NCBI GenBank assembly: GCA_947649205.1 | Contig: CANSQM010000010.1 | Location: 1-64,000, forward strand | Direction of reading: 5' to 3' | Length of the DNA: 64,000 nt | Source: an uncultured Enterorhabdus sp. | GTDB taxonomy: Bacteria > Actinomycetota > Coriobacteriia > Coriobacteriales > Eggerthellaceae | Shown: one piece after another, positions 58,561 through 64,000 of the stretch | Position numbering within the stretch: position 1 is the first letter of the stretch | How the letters are laid out: each line of letters begins with the position of its first letter | Notes under the pieces: generated by a model | What the model was told of the DNA's origin: nothing | Seen by the model: only the letters and a program-made list of their open reading frames with translations | The model's database searches: none | Program-made: the position numbers and the translations under genes

Positions 58561-59202
58561 ATGGAAACTGTACGCACGAAAACCAGCGCTTCCGCGCGCA
58601 CCCGTTCCGTGGCCTTTGTGGGCCTGACCATCGCCATTATGGCGGTATCGGCATGGGTGACCGTGCCGCTGGGGCCGGTGCCCTTCACGTTGCAGATGTT
58701 CGCCGTCACCTTCGCCATCGTGGTGCTGCGCCCCAAGGAGGCCATTGCCGCCATCGCGGGCTATCTGCTGCTCGGCGCCGTGGGCGTGCCGGTGTTCTCC
58801 GGCATGCGCGGGGGCATCGGGGTGCTGGCGGGCCCCACGGGCGGCTTTCTGTGGGGCTACCTCCTCGGTGTGAGCGCCGCGGTGCTGTTCCTGCACCTGG
58901 TGCGCACGGCCCGGGGCTCGGGCGCGGGGAGTGCTTCGCGCCCCACGGCCGCCGAGCGGGCCGCCCTCACCCCGGCCCAGCGGGCCGTGGCGTTCCTGCG
59001 CACCTTCGGGGCCGATCTGGCGGCCGGCCTCATCTTCACGGCCGTGGCCTACGTCTGCGGCTGCGCCCAGTATATGGCCGTGGGCCAGGTGGACCTCATG
59101 ACGGCCTTCCTCACGGCCGTGGCCCCCTTCATGGTGGTGGACTTCTGCAAGATCGTGGCCGCCGTCATCTGCGCCGACGCCGTGAAGGCCGTGGTGAAGT
59201 AG
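58561..59202 (+). CDS. bioY: Biotin transporter S component BioY
   Basis: 213 aa with six hydrophobic segments; TVPLGPVPFTLQMFAVTFAIVVL and GYLLLGAVGVPVFSGMRGGIGVLAGPTGGFLWGY (in pieces) are BioY signatures. Imports biotin, alone or with ECF A/T subunits. A soluble insertion (about 115-140, GSGAGSASRPTAAERAA) lies between segments 4 and 5. Start at the second ATG; AAAGGAG is 8 nt before it and only 2 nt before the first. Confidence 0.93.
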   Translation: METVRTKTSASARTRSVAFVGLTIAIMAVSAWVTVPLGPVPFTLQMFAVTFAIVVLRPKEAIAAIAGYLLLGAVGVPVFSGMRGGIGVLAGPTGGFLWGYLLGVSAAVLFLHLVRTARGSGAGSASRPTAAERAALTPAQRAVAFLRTFGADLAAGLIFTAVAYVCGCAQYMAVGQVDLMTAFLTAVAPFMVVDFCKIVAAVICADAVKAVVK

Positions 59203-59260
59203 GGCGGTTCGGGCGAATCGGCACATCCGCCGCTCCCGACCGAGAGGCGCGACCATAAGA

Positions 59261-59286
59261 AAGAGGCTCCCCGACGGGAGCCTCTT
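59261..59286. terminator. Bidirectional terminator between bioY and the response regulator
   Basis: AAGAGGCTCCC and GGGAGCCTCTT pair perfectly over 11 bp around CGAC; the minus strand continues TTTCTTAT, favouring the response-regulator direction. Confidence 0.85.
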
Positions 59287-59311
59287 GACGTTCAAGATGG
59301 GTGTGCAGCGG

Positions 59312-60007
59312 TTACGCCTTGAAGCGGTAGCCGTAGCCGCGGACGGTCTCCACGAGGCCGGGATCGTAGCCGGCGGCGTGGATCTTGTCGCGCAGGCGCT
59401 TGATGTGGGTGTCCACGGTCTTGGTCTCGGTGAGGTACTCCCAGCCCCAGGCATCGCGGAGCAGGTCCTCGCGGGAGACCACCTTGCCGGCGCTCTTCAT
59501 GAGGCTCGCGAGCAACTCGAACTCGCGCGGGGTGAGGTCGATCTCGCCGTGGTCGCCGGCGGCGGTATGGGCATCTTCGTCGAGCGTGATGCCCGAGGCG
59601 GTGATGGAATTGGAGGCACCCGGGAACTCGCCGCCCTGGCCGCGACGGAGCAGGGCGCGCACGCGGGCGATGAGCTCGCGGACACCGAAGGGCTTGGCCA
59701 GATAGTCGTCGCCGCCGATTTCCAGGCCGACGACCTTGTCGAGCTCGGTATCGCGGGCCGACAGGAACAGCACGGGAGCCGTGGTCTTGGAACGAAGGCG
59801 GCGGCACAGCTCGTAGCCGTCCATTCCCGGCAACATGATGTCGAGGACGAACAGATCGTAGTTGTTCGCGCTCGCGAGGGCGAAGGCCTCCTCGCCGTTG
59901 TCGACGATGTCGGCGTCGTAGCCTTCCTTCCGCAACGCGTAGCTGACGAATTCAGTGATCGATGGCTCGTCGTCAACGACAAGGATTCGGCTCGGTGTCT
60001 CAATCAT
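59312..60007 (-). CDS. OmpR-family response regulator
   Basis: 231 aa. Receiver domain RILVVDDEPSITEFV, LFVLDIMLPGMDGYE, LSARD and AKPFGV; winged helix with DLTPREFELLASLM and TVDTHIKRLRDKI, VRGYGYRF. Resembles the MtrA/RegX-type central regulators. No histidine kinase is beside it in this window. Divergent from coaX with a shared palindromic promoter region. Starts ATG after AAAGGCAAGAT. Confidence 0.93.
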   Translation of the reverse strand: MIETPSRILVVDDEPSITEFVSYALRKEGYDADIVDNGEEAFALASANNYDLFVLDIMLPGMDGYELCRRLRSKTTAPVLFLSARDTELDKVVGLEIGGDDYLAKPFGVRELIARVRALLRRGQGGEFPGASNSITASGITLDEDAHTAAGDHGEIDLTPREFELLASLMKSAGKVVSREDLLRDAWGWEYLTETKTVDTHIKRLRDKIHAAGYDPGLVETVRGYGYRFKA

Positions 60008-60065
60008 AATCTTGCCTTTCTCTCGTCATGTCGACGATTGCCCCACGGGGGCAGATCGTTTAATC

Positions 60066-60080
60066 CTTGATATAATCAAG
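60066..60080. promoter_or_regulatory. Palindrome containing the -10 between regulator and coaX
   Basis: CTTGAT-ATA-ATCAAG is a perfect 15-bp palindrome that holds TATAAT (60071-60076) for coaX; GTGTT/AACAC (about 60086-60102) forms a second inverted repeat just downstream. Likely shared control site of the divergent genes. Confidence 0.5.
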
Positions 60081-60144
60081 CACCGTGTTCACTATAAACA
60101 CTGTGTCATATTTTACTGGAAAACTGAGGAAGATTGTCATAATT

Positions 60145-60912
60145 ATGTTACTTGCTATTGACATAGGGAATACCCATACCGTTATCGGGGCCTACGACGG
60201 CGAGCGGCTCGCTGCCATGTGGCGCGTGGCCACCGATCGGTTGGTGACCGCCGACCAGCTGCGGGTGACCCTTTCCTCGCTTTTCGCCCTGGACGATCTC
60301 GCCCTAGCCGAGGTGCGGGCCTCGGCCGTGGCCTCGGTGGTGCCCCAGCTCAGCCGCGCGTGGATACAGGCCATCGCCGATGCCACGGGCACCGCGCCGC
60401 TCGTGTGCTCGGCCGAGACGGCGGCCGGGCTCTTCGAGGCGGACTACCCGCATCCCCACGAGATCGGGGCCGACCGCGTGGCCGATGCCGTGGCCGCCCG
60501 CAGTCTCTACGGGGCTCCGGTCGTGGTGGTCGATTTCGGCACCGCCACCAACATCGAGGTGATCGACGGCGAGGGGCGTTTCCGTGGCGGCATTATCGCG
60601 CCGGGCGTGCAGACCTCGGCCAACGCCCTGTTCACCCACGGGGCCCAGCTGCCCGACATCGCGCTGGTGGTGCCCCCGGCCCCCATCGGCACCTCCACGG
60701 TGGAGGCCATCCAAGCCGGCATCATGCTGGGGGAGGCCGATCGGGTGGACGGCCTCGTGCGCCGCATCTTCGCCCAGCTGGGCTACGAGGCCCCGGTCAT
60801 CGCCACGGGCGGCCTGGCCCCGGTGGTGGCGCCCCATTCTGCCACCATCTCCACGGTGAACCCGGAACTGACCCTCCACGGCCTGCGCCTCATCGCCGAG
60901 CGGGCCCAATAG
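60145..60912 (+). CDS. coaX: Type III pantothenate kinase
   Basis: 255 aa first-step enzyme of coenzyme A synthesis. MLLAIDIGNTHTVIGAYDG phosphate-1 loop, ADRVADAVAARSLYG and VVVDFGTATNIEVID phosphate-2 motif, ATGGLAPVV near the end. Type III enzymes are not feedback-inhibited by CoA. Start at the ATG that begins the conserved fold, GAGGAAG 13 nt upstream. Confidence 0.95.
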   Translation: MLLAIDIGNTHTVIGAYDGERLAAMWRVATDRLVTADQLRVTLSSLFALDDLALAEVRASAVASVVPQLSRAWIQAIADATGTAPLVCSAETAAGLFEADYPHPHEIGADRVADAVAARSLYGAPVVVVDFGTATNIEVIDGEGRFRGGIIAPGVQTSANALFTHGAQLPDIALVVPPAPIGTSTVEAIQAGIMLGEADRVDGLVRRIFAQLGYEAPVIATGGLAPVVAPHSATISTVNPELTLHGLRLIAERAQ

Positions 60913-61006
60913 GGAAGAAGCCTCGGGGCCGTATCGGGGGGAAGTTGCGCCCTTGGGGGAACGGTGAGGGTCGCGGGGCGGTTCCATGGCTAGAATGGGG
61001 GCTGCG

Positions 61007-61025
61007 GCCCGCACGGGTGCGGGCG
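61007..61025 (+). other. Short perfect hairpin before fhs
   Basis: GCCCGCA and TGCGGGC pair around CGGG. No T tract follows; it may be the coaX end or part of the fhs leader. I looked for a ZTP or THF riboswitch pattern here and did not find one. Confidence 0.3.
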
Positions 61026-61087
61026 CATTCGTCAGAGGAGGCTGCCAGGACGTTCCCGGCGCCGTGACATGAGAAAGAGGGCCCGAC

Positions 61088-62776
61088 GTGTTGACCGACA
61101 TTGAAATTGCCCAGGCGACCGAACCGAAACCCATTGGCGAGATCGCCGCCATTGCCGGCGTCGACGAGAAGTACCTTGAGCTGTACGGCAACTACAAGGC
61201 CAAGGTGGATTTCAACCTGCTGCGCGAGGAGGAGCACGCTTCCGGCAAGCTCATCCTGGTGACCGCCATCAATCCCACGCCGGCCGGCGAGGGCAAGACC
61301 ACCACCACCGTGGGTCTGGCCGACGCCCTGGCCCAGCGCGGGAAGAACGTGGTCGTGGCCCTGCGCGAGCCGTCGCTCGGCCCCGTGTTCGGCATCAAGG
61401 GCGGCGCTGCCGGCGGCGGCTATGCCCAGGTGGTGCCCATGGAGGACATCAACCTGCACTTCACCGGCGACTTCCATGCCATCGGCGCGGCGAACAACCT
61501 GCTCGCGGCTTTGCTGGACGCCCATATCCAGAACGGTAACGAGCTGAACATCGATGTCCGCAAGATCACCTGGAAGCGCGTGGTGGACATGAACGACCGC
61601 CAGCTGCGCCACATCGTGGACGGCCTGGGCGGCAAGGCCCACGGCGTGCCCCGCGAGGACGGCTTCGACATCACCGTGGCCAGCGAGGTCATGGCCATCT
61701 TCTGTTTGGCCACCTCCATTACCGACCTGAAGGAGCGTTTGGGCCGCATCGTGGTGGGCTACACCTACGACGATAAGCCGGTCACGGCCCACGACCTGAA
61801 GGCCGAGGGCGCCATGGCCGCGCTTTTGAAGGACGCCCTGAAGCCGAATCTCGTGCAGACCTTGGAAGGCACCCCGGCCTTCGTGCACGGCGGCCCCTTC
61901 GCCAACATCGCCCACGGCTGCAACTCCATCATGGCCACCCGCATGGCCATGGCCCTCGGCGACTACTGCGTGACCGAGGCCGGCTTCGGCGCCGATCTGG
62001 GCGCGGAGAAGTTCCTCGACATCAAGTGCCGCCTGGCGGGGCTTAAGCCCGATGCCGTGGTGGTTGTGGCTACCGTGCGCGCGCTCAAGAACCACGGCGG
62101 CGTGGCCAAGGCCGACCTGAACGAGGAGAACCTGGAGGCGCTGGAGGCGGGTCTGCCGAACTTGCTGCAGCACGTGGAGAACATCACCAACGTGTACAAC
62201 CTGCCCTGCGTGGTGGCCATCAACGCCTTCCCGACCGACACCAAGGCCGAGCTGGACCTGGTGGAGGCCAAGTGCCGCGAGCTGGGCGTGAACGTGGCCC
62301 TGTCGGAGGTGTGGGCGCGCGGCGGCGAGGGCGGCCTGGCCCTGGCTGACGAGGTGGTGGCCCTCTGCGAGAACGGCGACGCGGCCGGCCGCTCGGCCGA
62401 GACCTTCGCGTTCTCCTATGAGGACGACCTGTCCATCGCCGAGAAGATCGAGGCCATTGCCCGTCGCGTCTACCGGGCCGACGGCGTGGTGTTCGAGCCC
62501 GCGGCGCAGAAGGAGATCGCGCAGCTGGAGGCGCTCGGCTTCGGCGATATGCCCGTGTGCATGGCCAAGACTCAGTACTCGTTCAGCGACGATGCCACCA
62601 AGCTCGGTGCCCCCCGCGGCTTCACCGTCACGGTGCGCCAGGTGAAGGTATCCGCCGGTGCCGGCTTCATCGTGGCGCTCACCGGCTCCATTATGACCAT
62701 GCCCGGCCTGGGCAAGGCCCCGGCCGCCCACAAGATCGACGTGCTAGAAGACGGTACCATTGTGGGGTTGTTCTAA
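61088..62776 (+). CDS. fhs: Formate-tetrahydrofolate ligase
   Basis: 562 aa. ATP-dependent formation of 10-formyl-THF from formate. P-loop [53 protein letters not shown] and the C-terminal [24 protein letters not shown]. First of the C1 genes fhs-(sRNA)-fchA-folD. GTG-TTG start after AAAGAGGG. Its stop codon lies in the loop of a perfect hairpin (62762-62789). Confidence 0.95.
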   Translation: MLTDIEIAQATEPKPIGEIAAIAGVDEKYLELYGNYKAKVDFNLLREEEHASGKLILVTAINPTPAGEGKTTTTVGLADALAQRGKNVVVALREPSLGPVFGIKGGAAGGGYAQVVPMEDINLHFTGDFHAIGAANNLLAALLDAHIQNGNELNIDVRKITWKRVVDMNDRQLRHIVDGLGGKAHGVPREDGFDITVASEVMAIFCLATSITDLKERLGRIVVGYTYDDKPVTAHDLKAEGAMAALLKDALKPNLVQTLEGTPAFVHGGPFANIAHGCNSIMATRMAMALGDYCVTEAGFGADLGAEKFLDIKCRLAGLKPDAVVVVATVRALKNHGGVAKADLNEENLEALEAGLPNLLQHVENITNVYNLPCVVAINAFPTDTKAELDLVEAKCRELGVNVALSEVWARGGEGGLALADEVVALCENGDAAGRSAETFAFSYEDDLSIAEKIEAIARRVYRADGVVFEPAAQKEIAQLEALGFGDMPVCMAKTQYSFSDDATKLGAPRGFTVTVRQVKVSAGAGFIVALTGSIMTMPGLGKAPAAHKIDVLEDGTIVGLF

Positions 62777-62789
62777 AGAACAACCCCAC
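62762..62789 (+). terminator. Hairpin enclosing the fhs stop codon
   Basis: GTGGGGTTGTTC and GAACAACCCCAC pair perfectly over 12 bp with TAAA as the loop, so the stop codon TAA is in the tetraloop. No T tract. Confidence 0.6.
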
Positions 62790-62808
62790 GCAGCTGCCGC
62801 TGCGGCTC

Positions 62809-62898
62809 CGACCGGCACCTGGCCTTGCACCTCACCGCTCTCCCTCGCGGCGCGAAGGCCGCTCGGCCGCGGTTCGGCCCAATGCCAGGCACCGGTCG
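62809..62898. repeat. Covarying hairpin element, copy 3
   Basis: CGACCGGCACCTGG (62809-62822) and CCAGGCACCGGTCG (62885-62898), 14 bp with the same CA/TG central mismatch as copy 2; inner TCGCGGCGCGAAGGCCGCTCGGC-like sequence is shared in part with copy 2, as are the flanks. Confidence 0.75.
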
Positions 62899-62948
62899 AA
62901 CCCTCGCTGACTTCCTTGGGCGAACCAGCGATTTTTGATATCTCGATT

Positions 62949-62987
62949 AAAAGGCCCGCAGCTTCAAGCTGGGGGCCTTGTTTGTTG
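62949..62987 (+). terminator. Intrinsic terminator downstream of fhs
   Basis: AAGGCCC.CAGCTT pairs with GCTG.GGGCCTT, followed by GTTTGTT. Confidence 0.8.
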
Positions 62988-62991
62988 CTAG

Positions 62992-63083
62992 AATAAAAAA
63001 AGAAAGCCCGGCGGCAACCGGGCTTAATCATTAACACCGCGCCGCCCGTACCAGGTCTAGCCACCTACGGGCTTTGCCAGTGC
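62992..63083 (-). ncRNA. Paralogous small RNA (sRNA-B), no toxin gene attached
   Basis: Minus strand: TTGCGC (-35, 63113-63118), 17-nt spacer, TATACT (-10, 63090-63095); start near 63083. The RNA has GCCCGTA/TACGGGC as main stem, the shared core GCAAAGCCCG...CGGGCGGCGCGG and a strong terminator AAGCCCGG/CCGGGCTT followed by seven T after a TC. Core and order match sRNA-A at 7255-7348. No small hydrophobic ORF is found on the opposite strand. Confidence 0.65.
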
Positions 63084-63089
63084 CCTTGT

Positions 63090-63118
63090 AGTATAACTGC
63101 TTCGGCGCCCTGGCGCAA
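63090..63118 (-). promoter_or_regulatory. Promoter of sRNA-B
   Basis: TTGCGC, 17 nt, TATACT on the minus strand. It ends 33 nt before the fchA start on the plus strand. Confidence 0.7.
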
Positions 63119-63150
63119 GGAGGCGCGACCGCTCAAAGGGAGGAGCGAAT

Positions 63151-63765
63151 ATGGTAGATACCGAGTTCATCGACGCGCTGGCATCGAAGGCGCCCACGCC
63201 GGGCGGCGGCGGGGCGAGCGCCTACGCCGGGGCCCTGGCGAGCGCTTTGGCCTCCATGGTGGGCAACCTCACCGTGGGGAAGAAGAAGTACGCGGCGGTA
63301 GAGGAGCGCGTTCAGACTGAGCTGGCGGAACTTGAGGATACGCGCATCCGCCTGCTGGAGCTCATCGACGAGGACGCCGAGGCCTTCGCGCCCCTGGCGG
63401 CGGCCTACGGGCTGCCGCGGGGTACCGAGGAGGAGGCCGCTGCCCAGCGCGCGGCGCTCCAGGCGGCTCTCGTGGGTGCCTGTGAGGCGCCCCTGGCCAT
63501 TATGGGCCAGTGCGTGCAGGTCATCGAATCCTGCGTGTTTTTGGCCCGTCACGGCTCGGTGCTGGCCGTGTCCGACGCCGGGGCCGGGGCGGTGCTGGCC
63601 AAGGCGGCCCTTCTGGCGGCCAGCCTGAACGTGCGCATCAACATCGGCTCCATGGACGACGAGGCCCGGGCCGCCGCCTACCGCGACCAGATGGAGGATC
63701 TCATCGCCGCTGGCAGCGCCCTGGCCGACGATGTGTACGCCGATGTGGTGGAGAGGTTGGGATAA
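63151..63765 (+). CDS. fchA: Methenyl-THF cyclohydrolase / formiminotransferase-cyclodeaminase-like protein
   Basis: 204 aa helical protein of the FTCD_C / FchA family. KAPTPGGGGASAYAGALASAL, MVGNLTVGKKKYA and the C-terminal SLNVRINIGSMDDE are diagnostic. Interconverts 10-formyl- and 5,10-methenyl-THF (or deaminates formimino-THF). Stop overlaps the folD ATG by 1 nt, so the two are coupled. ATG after AAAGGGAGGAG. Confidence 0.93.
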   Translation: MVDTEFIDALASKAPTPGGGGASAYAGALASALASMVGNLTVGKKKYAAVEERVQTELAELEDTRIRLLELIDEDAEAFAPLAAAYGLPRGTEEEAAAQRAALQAALVGACEAPLAIMGQCVQVIESCVFLARHGSVLAVSDAGAGAVLAKAALLAASLNVRINIGSMDDEARAAAYRDQMEDLIAAGSALADDVYADVVERLG

Positions 63766-64000
63766 TGGCGAAGCTGCTTACCGGTAAGGAAGTGTCGGCG
63801 GCCCTGGCCGACGATCTGGTGCCGCGCATCGAGCGCCTCGCCGCGGCCGGCATGACCCCGACCCTGGCCATCGTGCGGGTGGGGGAGCGTCCCGACGACC
63901 TGTCCTACGAGCGCACCGCGCGCAAGCGGGCCGAGGCTCTCGGTATCGCCGTGCGCCGCTTCGAGCTGGCCGCTGAGGCGTCCCAGGCCGAGCTCGAGGC
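63765..64000 (+). CDS. folD: Methylene-THF dehydrogenase / cyclohydrolase, N-terminal part (cut by window end)
   Basis: First 78 codons. AKLLTGKEVSAALADDL, TPTLAIVRVGERPDDLSYERTARKRAEALGI match the FolD N-terminal domain, with YERTARK holding the catalytic Tyr and Lys region. Bifunctional NADP enzyme linking methylene- and 10-formyl-THF. Partial only because the window stops. Confidence 0.9.
   Translation, partial: MAKLLTGKEVSAALADDLVPRIERLAAAGMTPTLAIVRVGERPDDLSYERTARKRAEALGIAVRRFELAAEASQAELE

Noticed and set aside
60066-60080. Fnr box
   Set aside because: TTGAT-N3-ATCAA has the wrong centre length, and the Crp/Fnr protein in this window lacks the Fe-S cysteines.
60912-61087. Possible ZTP or THF riboswitch before fhs
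   Set aside because: The conserved cores of either class were not found by eye; only a short GC hairpin is present.
62760-62996. 78-codon ORF overlapping the end of fhs
   Set aside because: Runs through the stop-codon hairpin, the repeat element and the terminator; composition is not coding.
62944-63027. Toxin ORF opposite sRNA-B
   Set aside because: The only frame (18 codons from a TTG inside the terminator loop) has no hydrophobic segment and no ribosome site.

Overview
The window is a high-GC stretch, visibly AT-poor except for one island, from an anaerobic, respiratory member of the Actinomycetota. It most resembles class Coriobacteriia, family Eggerthellaceae (Eggerthella / Adlercreutzia / Gordonibacter type). 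The reasons are the many Tat-exported flavoprotein and molybdopterin reductases, multihaem c-type cytochrome lipoproteins, a membrane-embedded LuxR-type regulator, a class II NADP isocitrate dehydrogenase and the general gene repertoire. This is inference from gene content; no marker such as 16S rRNA is present and I do not assign a genus.

Layout. 1-1270: end of a cysteine desulfurase (nifS) and nifU for Fe-S assembly. 1334-5382: a sortase-like protein on the minus strand and a hybrid sensor kinase. 5481-15295: housekeeping run (metG, TatD-family hydrolase, flavodoxin-like protein, rsmA, recQ, icd) interrupted by a small putative type I toxin/antisense-RNA locus (7081-7383) and a secreted GH5 glycosidase. 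About 15540-18470: a distinctly AT-rich island with a two-component system and a Tat-secreted protein of unknown function, probably acquired. 18584-25985: cyclophilin, membrane LuxR regulator divergent from a Tat flavoprotein plus a six-haem cytochrome, a D-2-hydroxyacid dehydrogenase and an SDR. 26260-28825: veg, tRNA-Ala(CGC), 5-formyl-THF cyclo-ligase, MocR regulator.

29112-47215 is a respiratory block: napG-napA-napB-napD-napH (periplasmic nitrate reductase), nrfA (nitrite to ammonia), the haem-delivery genes ccmE-F-A-B-C-D that all these cytochromes need, a DUF454 protein, a DmsA/DmsB-type molybdoenzyme pair, a Crp/Fnr regulator and a polytopic membrane protein. Together these predict nitrate reduction to ammonia. 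CcmE carries a CxxxY instead of HxxxY haem site and no ccmH is present, which fits the variant System I. 47561-52947 holds a second flavin module: an FMN-binding lipoprotein, a Tat flavoprotein, a membrane protein, a double-MarR regulator and apbE, whose product would attach FMN to the lipoprotein.

53226-64000: galU, a candidate small RNA with three anti-Shine-Dalgarno motifs, folP-folK fusion, birA without a DNA-binding domain, MATE exporter, bioY with a perfect palindrome in front, an OmpR-type regulator, coaX, and the one-carbon genes fhs, fchA and folD (cut by the window end). With the cyclo-ligase at 26796 these make a tetrahydrofolate C1 pathway.

The least explained material is in intergenic DNA: the toxin/antisense-like locus and a second, orphan copy of its RNA at 62992-63118; a three-copy hairpin element whose arms change in a compensatory manner; two arrays of GTCCCC boxes with identical 24/19/24 spacing; a 143-bp palindrome at 52985-53129; and the C-rich sRNA candidate at 54355-54496. 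No CRISPR array, transposase, integrase or rRNA was seen.
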